Assembly (NCBI GenBank): GCA_016192825.1
Contig: JACPTK010000082.1
Location: forward strand, 1 to 45,447
Reading direction: 5' to 3'
Length of the DNA stretch: 45,447 bases
Origin: Betaproteobacteria bacterium
Lineage (GTDB): Bacteria > Pseudomonadota > Gammaproteobacteria > Burkholderiales > SG8-41
Positions within the stretch are counted from its first letter, which is position 1. Each line of letters opens with the position of its first letter. The position numbers and the translations under genes are program-made. The notes beneath the pieces were generated by a model. It was not told the origin of the DNA. It saw nothing but the letters and a program-made list of their open reading frames with translations, and did no database searches. This document shows positions 1-7,204 of the stretch, piece by piece.

Positions 1-129
1 CCACGCCAGAGCGTAGGTCTTCACTACAGCCGCTTTCGCGCCTTCCGCGACCCTCGCCCTCAGAAAAACCAAAGGGTTGCACTGCGCAACACGGCGCGAC
101 AACCCGAAAAACAGCGCGAATGCGCTAAG

Positions 130-237
130 TCAGGCTAAGGGAGGGCGCGCCGAATCGCGCTCGCGCAGGCGCTCGACGCGCTGGCTGAGCATCTCGGCGA
201 TCTCCGCTTTGAACCGGGCGTTGCCGAGGGCAAATCC
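130..237 (-). pseudogene. C-terminal relic of a REP-associated tyrosine transposase
   Basis: The minus strand encodes a 35-residue fragment containing GFALGNARFKAEIAEML, followed by an Arg-rich tail and a TGA at 130-132. From memory this resembles the C-terminus of REP-associated tyrosine transposases (RAYT, Y1 family), which mobilise short palindromes. The catalytic HUH region and tyrosine are absent, so the relic cannot be active. Two palindromes of the kind such enzymes may mobilise lie 190-400 bases to the right. The family assignment rests on this short motif only. Confidence 0.4.
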
Positions 238-421
238 ACCGATGGCGGATCACTCAGGAAGGCAGGCAATTCCGGGGTCGGACCACCGCAACTCGTTGAT
301 CTGCTGAAATAAGAACGTCGTATCGGGGCAGTTTCGGGGCTTAGCGGGCCATTTTCCGGCCCAATTCCCGCACACTAAGGCACGAGGGGAAACCGTACTC
401 ATCGCGCGCGCGAGAGGCGCC

Positions 422-457
422 TAGGAGTTTGTCGGACTTAGGACCGACAAACTCCTA
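422..457. repeat. 36-bp palindrome, subtype A (TAGGAGTTTGTCGG arms)
   Basis: Two perfect 14-bp arms, TAGGAGTTTGTCGG and CCGACAAACTCCTA, flank an 8-bp loop. The same palindrome, with the loop in the opposite orientation, recurs at 28219-28254. A related subtype lies at 595-630 and in the element at 45308-45395. It could be a REP-like mobile palindrome or one end of a mini-transposon, and could also fold as a terminator. Confidence 0.8.
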
Positions 458-594
458 AATGCAAAACCGCCTGCGCGAAAACGAAAGAAAAAGGCAGTGA
501 AAACCTTCTTTTCAGCCTGCTCGCGTGCTCGTTGGAGGCCAAGAAGGGTCGTCATCCCGTATTTCATTCGAAATTCGCAGGCGGTTTTGCCGTG

Positions 595-630
595 AGCAGC
601 CTGTCGGAATGCCAAGTCCGACGGGCTGCT
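595..630. repeat. 36-bp palindrome, subtype B (AGCAGCCTGTCGG arms)
   Basis: The left arm AGCAGCCTGTCGG pairs with the right arm CCGACGGGCTGCT, with one non-Watson-Crick position and a 10-bp loop. The shared GTCGG core links it to the subtype A palindrome at 422-457. The same arms flank the element at 45308-45395. Confidence 0.75.
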
Positions 631-777
631 AGGTGCAGCTTGGGCTGTCACAAGCTTACCTGATACCGGGTGGGGTCACCATTATGAATGAATCGGGCCC
701 GGCTCCATCCCAAAGGGAAATCCCCGCTTCGATTTGAAGAACTTCACCGCACAGGCGTTATTGATCTCCGCGGGCGA

Positions 778-2508
778 CTAATTACCAAGCTGCCGCTCCG
801 ACGTCCTCATCAGCGCTTCCCACATCCTCGGCAACTCGACTTTCCTGCTCGTGGCATAGCCCTGTTTGAAGTTTTGCCGGTATATAGCGCTTCGATTTCG
901 CAGCGGATCGCCGGAAACGACGATCAGCCATTGAGTCTGCGGCAGCATGAGCGGAACCAGCCGATCAGGATTGTCGGAGAGATGCCATTCCCCGGGCAGC
1001 TCGCCTTTCTCGACCAGACCCGAGAGCGTGGTACCGGGCGTATGGTGATCGCCCAGCATCATTTGCCATTCGTAATAACGGGCGGGCACCGTGGCGTTCT
1101 TCATGAGGTGGTTCGCTACATCGCGCTTGGAGTAACCGGCCTTCGCCAGAAGCGAGGCAATAACGGGCGTCAGAAGCAGTACGTGAGATTCGATATACCC
1201 CCGCGAGCTTTGATACGGCTCGATCATGCGCTTCACCCAATCAACGATGTAGTCGAGGTGCCGCTCCGCGGATTCACCTCCGCTGGAGAAAGGATCGCTC
1301 CCCGTTCTGACCGATGTGATGGTCACGACGTTATCTTCAGGCTTGTAGCCGCGCATCACGTGCAACGGGTCCCACCCGATCTCGGCGCAGGCCTGCTCGT
1401 TTTCCGCGACCACGGCTCTGAACATCTGACCGAACGTTGCCATGTCAGTCGTGCCCGGCAGGAACCGCGGAACGTTCCTCGCGAAAAGCCGGTAGAAGCG
1501 GCCGATGCTGGTGTTGGCCTGGTTGCCCGGACGTTGCGCGCCCTGCTTGTCGTTGAATCCGAGCTGCTTGCGGATCGGTCCATTGAGGATGATCATCGCT
1601 TCCCAGCCGGGCGTGCTCCCGCCGTGCTTTATGCCGTACTCGGGGTCGGCCATGACTTCAACGATCGCAACGAGAACGGGCATGTACTCGGGGCGGCAAC
1701 CCGCCATCACGCCGTTGACTGCAACCTTCCAGATCGTTGCATCGGCCTGGCTGGGGTGCAGCGTGCCGAGGACCTCATCGGCAGAACGGTCGGCGAATCG
1801 CAGGAATTCTTCAACCTTTTCAATGGTAGGCGGCACGATTGGCAGCCCATCGCTCCACTCGTTCTCGCGGAAGAAGTCGTTGACCTCCTCGAACGTTCCT
1901 CTGAATACGATTTCCCGATCTTCAGGTTGTGCGGCATCTGCCGGCCTTTCCCGGGGGCGCGCGTCTTCGGTGAGATGCCGTACGATCTGGTCGACGACGA
2001 CCTCTTCGATGTTCTTTACGACCGTCGCCCGCTCGTGGGTGGCGATGACACCCGGGTAGGTGGCGACGCGGAGGTCGACGCCCGCCTGTTTGCCGATGGC
2101 TTTGACCGACCGTGTAAATCCCTGATCGATCGCTATGGTGACCGTCGGAATGCCGGCATTTTCGGCTGCTACGCTGGCTCGCGAACTCGCGGCTGTGCAA
2201 CTCCCTCACCCGGCAGTGGCCGAGATGACGGCGTCGCATTGAAATCGCTTGAGCTTGTCCGGTAACGTCCTTATTACGTCCGACTCGCGCGTCCCGTAGG
2301 TATCTCCAAATTCCTTGTGGGAAACAAACTTGATGCCGGGGTAGCGCTTGCGCAGCGCGATCTCGATTGCTTCGAACGTGAACTCACTATCGAACTTGTA
2401 ATTGGACAATTCGCCGATAGTCAATCCGTCCAGCGAGCGCGGGAGCGCCGCGCGCGCCTTACGCTGTCTCGCTCGCCGCCCGAGCGGATGCACGACCTCA
2501 TAAACCAC
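778..2508 (-). CDS. UGSC-domain fusion selenoprotein (copy 1)
   Basis: Read with the in-frame TGA at 2206-2208 as selenocysteine, this is one frame of 576 residues. Start is GTG at 2508, with GGAGGA upstream. Residues 1-100 lead to ATAG-Sec-Gly-Ser-Cys (Sec101). The UGSC domain runs to about residue 190 and has no other stop. A linker then enters a second domain with EWSDGLPIVPP (about 217-227) and AVNGVMAGCRPE (Cys about 271). A hairpin follows the UGA by 12 bases. UGSC (seleno)proteins are a recognised family of unknown, presumably redox, function; the C-terminal domain has no function I can name. Copy 2 (21298-22929) has the same architecture, which argues against a chance nonsense mutation. 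It is divergent from the amidohydrolase at 2769. Without selenocysteine insertion, the product would be a 100-residue stub. Confidence 0.85.
2177..2193 (-). promoter_or_regulatory. Candidate bacterial SECIS hairpin, copy 1
   Basis: On the coding strand, twelve bases after the UGA, GC-CGCG pairs with CGCG-A-GC around an AGTT loop: a 6-bp stem with one bulged A. Bacterial SECIS elements sit directly 3' of the UGA inside the coding sequence and present a G-U in the apical loop to SelB. The distance from UGA to the loop is about the same as in copies 2 and 3. This is inferred from base pairing only. Confidence 0.55.
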
Positions 2509-2549
2509 GGATATTCCTCCGTTGAAAATGTCCTGATGCTTTCACGATC

Positions 2550-2579
2550 GCATTCAATCCGTAGTATATTGCATTCAAT
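2550..2579. promoter_or_regulatory. Direct repeat GCATTCAAT x2 in the divergent promoter region
   Basis: GCATTCAAT occurs at 2550-2558 and 2571-2579, exactly 21 bp apart (two helical turns), between selenoprotein 1 (start 2508, minus) and the amidohydrolase (start 2769, plus). The spacer holds an AT-rich stretch (GTAGTATATT), whose reverse complement gives TATACT, a plausible -10 for the minus-strand gene. The arrangement suits a transcription factor site, but the protein is unknown. Confidence 0.4.
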
Positions 2580-2768
2580 ATTGGTGCGGTCACTTCTCTC
2601 TCCGAGGACAACCTCAAGAAGCGGTACGAGCAGTTGCGCTCGGTGCTCGGCGAACTTTCCATGCGAAATGAAGCATGGCTGAAATCAGAAAGCGGGCGGC
2701 ATCGCCCGCTTGGCATCGCTTGATCGCAACGCGGTTGCGAGGATTGACGTGCTTAAAGGAAACGAACA

Positions 2769-3632
2769 GTGATCATCGACTTCAGGGTTCGCCCGCCATT
2801 CAAGTCTTTTTCGAACCTGACCATATTCGGGACCCGGCTCGAGGTGGCGAACCGGCCCGCTGGCTGGGTCGGGCCGATGGCGGAATCGGTGACGACCCGG
2901 TCCATGCCGAAGTTCCTTGAGGAGCTTTCCGCCGCCGGCGTGCGGCACGCGGTCATTTGGGGGCGCGCCGTGCCCAACAAGGCCGCGAGCACCGGGCAGG
3001 AGGACGTCGCCGAACTGGTGGCCGCGCATCCGGATCTGTTCTCCGGTTTCGGCGGAATCGCGATTCCGGAAGAAGGCGAGACGGGCAGGGCGGTGGGCGA
3101 AGTGGAACGCGCACTGGTTGCCCTGAAGCTCAAGGGCATCACGCTGGAGCCCGGGTTTGCGATGTCGCCGACGCAGGGCGCCGACGACCCGGACCTCTAC
3201 CCGATCTATGAGCGCTGCCAGGAACTGGGCGGGATACTCGGGTTCACCATCAGCGTCCGCGCTGGCGGCGACATCCGGTTCTCGAATCCGGAGGCCGTGG
3301 ACCGCGTCGCGGGGCTGTTTCCCCGGCTGCGGATGGTCGTCGGCCATTCGTTCTGGCCGTGGGTCGCCCAGGCATGCGGAGTTGCGTATCGCCGCCGCAA
3401 TGTCTATCTGCTGCCGGATTTCTATGGACTGGGCTGTCCCGGGCATCTTCAATGGGTGGAGGCCGCTAATTCATTGTTGCCCGAGCAGATCCTTTTTGCG
3501 AGCGCCTATCCCCTGGCGGCTGTCGGGCCGATGGTGGAGGGCTACAAGGCGCTGCCGTTCCAGCCGGATGCCCTGGAGCGGGTTATGTACCGAAACGCCG
3601 CCGCGCTGCTGAACCTCAATACATCACGTTGA
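2769..3632 (+). CDS. Amidohydrolase-2 family TIM-barrel protein lacking usual metal ligands
   Basis: This 287-residue protein starts at GTG (2769) after AAAGGAAACGAACA. It has the shape of the amidohydrolase-2 (ACMSD/LigI-like) superfamily: an N-terminal strand-one motif, a VVGHSFWPW motif (His about 198) and the FASAYPL motif near the C-terminus. The strand-one HxH normally seen is DFRVRP here, and the usual SDYP aspartate is Ala (SAYP). It is therefore either metal-independent or not a hydrolase. It is divergent from selenoprotein 1 and followed after 68 bases by a Bug receptor, matching the partner set around selenoprotein 2. Substrate unknown. Confidence 0.75.
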   Translation: MIIDFRVRPPFKSFSNLTIFGTRLEVANRPAGWVGPMAESVTTRSMPKFLEELSAAGVRHAVIWGRAVPNKAASTGQEDVAELVAAHPDLFSGFGGIAIPEEGETGRAVGEVERALVALKLKGITLEPGFAMSPTQGADDPDLYPIYERCQELGGILGFTISVRAGGDIRFSNPEAVDRVAGLFPRLRMVVGHSFWPWVAQACGVAYRRRNVYLLPDFYGLGCPGHLQWVEAANSLLPEQILFASAYPLAAVGPMVEGYKALPFQPDALERVMYRNAAALLNLNTSR

Positions 3633-3700
3633 CCGTCACGAATATCATGCGCGGTTCTGCCGCCGCGAGTGCAATATGAACCGATCAGGAGGAACTGGAA

Positions 3701-4672
3701 ATGATCCGGAAGACAATCTTGATTGCCGCCTGCGCAATCTGCGCGCACCCCGGCGGCATCATGGCGCAAAGCTACCCGACCAAGCCCGTCCGGTGGGTGG
3801 TGCCCTATGCGGCGGGCGGGCCCACGGATACGCTGGCCCGCGTCATCAGCCAGAAGGTCGCGGAGCAATGGGGTGGACGCATCGTCGTCGACCAGCGCCC
3901 GGGGGCCAACAGCATTATCGGGACGGAAATCGTCGCCAGGGCCCAGTCCGACGGATACACGATGCTGGTGGCGCTCCCTGCATTCGCCATCAACCCCAGC
4001 GTCTACCCCAAGCTGCCGTACGACACGCTGCGGGAGATTGCGCCCGTTTCGCTCTTCGGCACGGCAGGCTACGTGGTGGTCGTCAATGCCTCGTTGCCCG
4101 CCAAATCGGTTTCCGATCTCGTTGCCCTCGCCAAGGCCAGCCCGGGACAGCTCAGCTATGGAAGCGGTGGAACGGCCAGCCCGGCGCACCTCGCGATCGA
4201 GCTGCTGCAGCAACTGGCCGGCGTCAGGATGGTGCACGTGCCGTACAAAGGTGGGGGTCCTGCCCTGGTGGATCTTGCGGGCGGACGGATCCAGGCGATG
4301 GCCAATCCCATTTCCTCCTCCATGCCGTTCATCAAGGCGGGAAAAATCCGGGCTATCGCGGTCACTTCCAGCAAGCGCGCAAGGACGTTGCCGGACCTGC
4401 CCACCGTTTCCGAGGCGGGGTTGGGCTCCTATGACGTGAGCACGTGGTACGGCCTGTTCGCTCCGGCCAAGACGCCCGCGGCTGTCATGCAGTTCGTGTC
4501 GAAGAGCGTCTCGAAGGCGCTGCAGGACCCGGAACTCGCAAAACGGCTGGCCGGATACGACGTCGAGCCCGCCGGAAACAGCCCCAAGGAATTTTCCCGA
4601 TTCGTGCGGGATGAAATCAAACGGTGGGGGCAAGTCGTGCGCCGGGCGAATATCAAGATTGAGAGTCAATAA
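3701..4672 (+). CDS. Bug/TctC-family periplasmic solute-binding protein
   Basis: A 323-residue protein starting at ATG 3701 after AGGAGGAACTGGAA. Residues 1-22 are a signal peptide ending near IMAQ. Mature motifs follow the family order: YPTKPVRWVVPYAAGGPTD, a VVDQRPGA segment, SDGYTML, LPYDTLREIAPV, VHVPYKGGGPALVDL and LPDLPTVSEAG. The family has a periplasmic Venus-flytrap fold and binds small carboxylates or related solutes. It lies just downstream of the metal-ligand-poor amidohydrolase, which may act on the imported ligand. No TctA/TctB membrane genes accompany it, so it must borrow a permease or act as a sensor. Confidence 0.93.
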   Translation: MIRKTILIAACAICAHPGGIMAQSYPTKPVRWVVPYAAGGPTDTLARVISQKVAEQWGGRIVVDQRPGANSIIGTEIVARAQSDGYTMLVALPAFAINPSVYPKLPYDTLREIAPVSLFGTAGYVVVVNASLPAKSVSDLVALAKASPGQLSYGSGGTASPAHLAIELLQQLAGVRMVHVPYKGGGPALVDLAGGRIQAMANPISSSMPFIKAGKIRAIAVTSSKRARTLPDLPTVSEAGLGSYDVSTWYGLFAPAKTPAAVMQFVSKSVSKALQDPELAKRLAGYDVEPAGNSPKEFSRFVRDEIKRWGQVVRRANIKIESQ

Positions 4673-4813
4673 TCCGGGGACAAAACCGGTCAATGGCGAC
4701 GGCTGTGGCCGCTCGGGCGTATGCAAAGATGCGGCCGGTCACGCCAAACGACGCGACCGCCGCAGCGGCATTTCAAACGGCGGGAAATTCGCTTTCGTTG
4801 CTGCGGTCCAGTG

Positions 4814-6157
4814 CTATCCCCGCCCCGCCAGGACGACCCCCTCGCAGATCGCGCGAAACTCATCGAAGGTGAGGTAGTGCCGGTCGTGGTTGGTTGCGAC
4901 CGCGGCCCGGGCGCGGAGCAGGATCGTGTCGAACTGCTCCGGCGTCACCGCCATGCCCCACTTGTCGAGCAGCTCGCGCAGGAATACCGGGTCGTCGGTG
5001 TGCGCGCTGCTGCGCTCGCGCCCGAACAGGATTTTCGCGCCGATCACCGCCTCGAACTCGCGGCCCACCACCCGCGGCGAGATGCCCACCGTCGCCTCGG
5101 GGTCGCTGCTGCCCTCGAGGTGGCCCCAGCCTTCCTCCTTGTTCCAGTTGCTGCCGGCGATCGGCTTCCAGGGCGGCAGCGTGATGCCGTAAGCGTATTG
5201 CACGTAGCGGCAGAGCTCGTAGAGCTTGTCGAGGCGAACGCCGGTGTCGATGCCGTACATCTCGAAGAGCGCTGCCGCTTCTTCGAGCGCGACGCAGCCG
5301 CCACGATCGCCGATGCCGATGACCGAGGCGTCGATCCAGTTCGCGCCGGCCTCCACCGCCGCCATCGCGTTGGCGGTTGCAACGCCGAGATCGTTGTGGT
5401 GCTGCACGTAGATGTCGCAGTCGCCGACGGCCTGCCGCACGCGGCGAATGAACACGCGAGTCGCGAGCGGCGTGCTGTTGCCGCGGCTGTCCACGACGTA
5501 CACGCCGTCAGCGCCCGCGTCCGCCATGGCCTTGAAGAACAGGCACGCGGTGTCCACGGGGCTGCGCATGCTGTCCACCATCCACGGCACGACGCGCACG
5601 CCCCGCTGCTTCATGTAGCGCACGCTCTCGCCGATCGCGTCCACCACCGCCGACTTGCTGAGGCTGCCCGAGAAGTCCGACAGCGTATCGGCGTAGCTCC
5701 ATTTCACGATCGGGCTGATCACCTCGGTCCCGAGATCGACGTGGCGGTCGATGATGCCGCGCCAGTCCCCGCGCAGCGGCGGCGTGACACCCGGTCCCTT
5801 GGCCACCAGCCGCGTGCGCACGCCCATGCGCCGGCACGCCTTGATGAGGTCGCGCTCCTCGCTGAAGGTGACATGGCTCGGCAATGTGAGCTCGCCCACC
5901 CCGACCGCGTCGAGCCGCTCGATCATGCCGAGTCGCGTATTCCAGTTCGGCTGGTGGCCGACGCAGTCGTCGCCCTCGCTCAAGGTGCAGTCGATGAAGC
6001 GGATGCTCGCCGGCATGCCGGCGCGCCCGGCCTTCGCCTCGTCCTCCCAGTAGGCGGGGTTCACCAGCCATTTGCCCGGCTGGTGCCAGGGCCTGGCGCC
6101 GTTGCCGGCGGCTTTCGGGGCGGCGGGCTTTCGTCCCGCCCGCGGTTTTTCGCTCAC
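4814..6157 (-). CDS. HMGL-like / pyruvate carboxyltransferase-fold protein
   Basis: A 447-residue protein with a GTG start at 6157, preceded by TAGGAGCG, whose TAG is the stop of the upstream Bug gene: likely translational coupling. After about 50 Ala/Pro-rich residues it enters an HMGL-like TIM barrel (FIDCTLSEGDD; HHNDLGVATANAMAAVEAGA; GIGDRGG). Family members perform Claisen condensation or cleavage (isopropylmalate, citramalate and homocitrate synthases, HMG-CoA lyase). Two normally invariant positions look altered: the Arg of the TLRDG/TLREG motif is Ser, and the first His of HxHND is Gln. Reaction and substrate are therefore uncertain. It is the last gene of the transporter operon. Confidence 0.8.
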   Translation of the reverse strand: MSEKPRAGRKPAAPKAAGNGARPWHQPGKWLVNPAYWEDEAKAGRAGMPASIRFIDCTLSEGDDCVGHQPNWNTRLGMIERLDAVGVGELTLPSHVTFSEERDLIKACRRMGVRTRLVAKGPGVTPPLRGDWRGIIDRHVDLGTEVISPIVKWSYADTLSDFSGSLSKSAVVDAIGESVRYMKQRGVRVVPWMVDSMRSPVDTACLFFKAMADAGADGVYVVDSRGNSTPLATRVFIRRVRQAVGDCDIYVQHHNDLGVATANAMAAVEAGANWIDASVIGIGDRGGCVALEEAAALFEMYGIDTGVRLDKLYELCRYVQYAYGITLPPWKPIAGSNWNKEEGWGHLEGSSDPEATVGISPRVVGREFEAVIGAKILFGRERSSAHTDDPVFLRELLDKWGMAVTPEQFDTILLRARAAVATNHDRHYLTFDEFRAICEGVVLAGRG

Positions 6158-6166
6158 GGGACGCTC

Positions 6167-7177
6167 CTATTTCTTCCTCTTTTTCAGCAGGTGCTGGTAT
6201 TTCTTCAGGATCTCGAAGTTCGTCTTGAGCCGCGCCGTGGTCTTCTCCGGTCCGACCCAATCGTCGCCGATCTTGTTCTTGGCGAGCCAGGCCCGGTACT
6301 CCTCGTTCTCGAGCGCCTGCTTGTAGGCCGCGGTGAGCCGCTCGAACCCCTTGGGGTTCTTTTTCCTGAACTCCGCAGAGCTTGCCACCACGCGCACCGA
6401 TCCGCTGAGCACGTCCATGCCGGTGCCCATGCCCTTCAGCGCCTCGTTGATGGTCGGCGCGTCCCATTCCTTCGCCCGGTCTTCGCGGAACACGGCAAGC
6501 GGCCGGATGAACTCGCGCACCGTTTCGCTGCCCTCGCCCTGCAGCACCGAGAAATCGAGGTGCCCGCCGGCGAGCGCCGTGCGCACCGGTCCGCCGCCGT
6601 CGTAGGTCACCACGCGCACGCCGTCCGCCGGAATGCCGAACGCCTCGAGCAGCATCATGGTGCTGATCTGGCCTGCCGAACCGAAGGTCACGCCGGTGCT
6701 CAGCTTGCCGGGGTTTGCCTTGATCGCGTCGATTAAATCCTTCAGGGACTGGTAGGGCTTGTCCTTGTGCACGGCGAGCATCGTGTAGTCGCTCCACTGG
6801 GCGTTCACGAAGGCGAAGTCGTCCAGCGTGTACTTCGCGCCCGTGACGAGGATATTGGTCGCGATGTAAGGCATGGCCGGGGTGAGCAGCAGGGTATAGC
6901 CGTCGTCGGGCTGCTGCAGGAACCACGTGGTGCCGACCTGTCCGCCGGCGCCGGGCCGGTTGACGACCGTGACCGGCTGGCCGAGCGACTTGGAGAGATA
7001 GGGCGCGAGACCGCGCGCCATCCGGTCGACGCTCCCCCCCGCGTTGAATGGCACGAGCAGCGTAATCGGTCGCTCGGGCCACTCCGCCGCTCCCGCCGCG
7101 CCAAACGCGGCGGCGAACGTCAACACCGCCGCAAATCCGGTGAACCGCCTCAAGAACCGCAGTGCCTGGTGCTTCAT
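6167..7177 (-). CDS. TctC/Bug-type substrate-binding protein of a complete tripartite transporter
   Basis: A 336-residue protein with ATG at 7177 and a strong GGAGGAGAAGATC ribosome binding site. The signal peptide ends near residue 30 (FGAAGAAEWPERP). Family motifs include VPFNAGGSVDRMARG, VNRPGAGGQVG, PDDGYTLLL and a shortened YDGGGPVRTALAGG. It is more divergent than the other receptors in the window (YDGGG replaces HVPYKG), with a Lys-rich C-terminus. It follows TctB and TctA, so it is the likely cognate receptor of that permease and delivers an organic acid to it. Confidence 0.92.
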   Translation of the reverse strand: MKHQALRFLRRFTGFAAVLTFAAAFGAAGAAEWPERPITLLVPFNAGGSVDRMARGLAPYLSKSLGQPVTVVNRPGAGGQVGTTWFLQQPDDGYTLLLTPAMPYIATNILVTGAKYTLDDFAFVNAQWSDYTMLAVHKDKPYQSLKDLIDAIKANPGKLSTGVTFGSAGQISTMMLLEAFGIPADGVRVVTYDGGGPVRTALAGGHLDFSVLQGEGSETVREFIRPLAVFREDRAKEWDAPTINEALKGMGTGMDVLSGSVRVVASSAEFRKKNPKGFERLTAAYKQALENEEYRAWLAKNKIGDDWVGPEKTTARLKTNFEILKKYQHLLKKRKK

Positions 7178-7204
7178 GATCTTCTCCTCCGTGTGTGAAA
7201 CCGA

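Larger units (their letters stand above)
422..631. mobile_element. Nested inverted-repeat mini-element
   Basis: The left palindrome (422-457) and right palindrome (595-630) bracket an inner perfect 15-bp inverted repeat: GCAAAACCGCCTGCG at 461-475 against its complement at 576-590. The outermost 20 bases also form an imperfect inverted pair (TAG-AG-GTCGGACTT-GG). A short minus-strand reading frame runs through the element and ends on the TAG of the left palindrome. The layout resembles a non-autonomous mini-transposon or a paired REP unit (BIME). No transposase is encoded and no target duplication was verified. Confidence 0.5.
1..777. other. Left-end region without an intact gene
   Basis: I see no convincing coding region here. 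The interval holds a transposase relic (130-237) and a nested palindromic element (422-631). The remaining sequence is GC-rich with no recognisable protein signature. The 3' end of the selenoprotein gene begins at 778. Confidence 0.5.

Noticed and set aside
2206-2208. In-frame TGA taken as a nonsense mutation of a pseudogene
   Set aside because: The same UGA-Gly-Ser-Cys occurs at the equivalent place in two other loci, is followed by hairpins at constant distance, and both intact frames continue without other damage.
688-2265. Long plus-strand frame of 525 residues
   Set aside because: It is the antisense shadow of the selenoprotein gene on the minus strand, with no family-like motifs; GC-rich codons open the opposite frames.
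4721-6736. Long plus-strand frame of 671 residues rich in Arg/His/Ala
   Set aside because: Antisense to the HMGL-like and TctC genes, with low-complexity composition and no domain.
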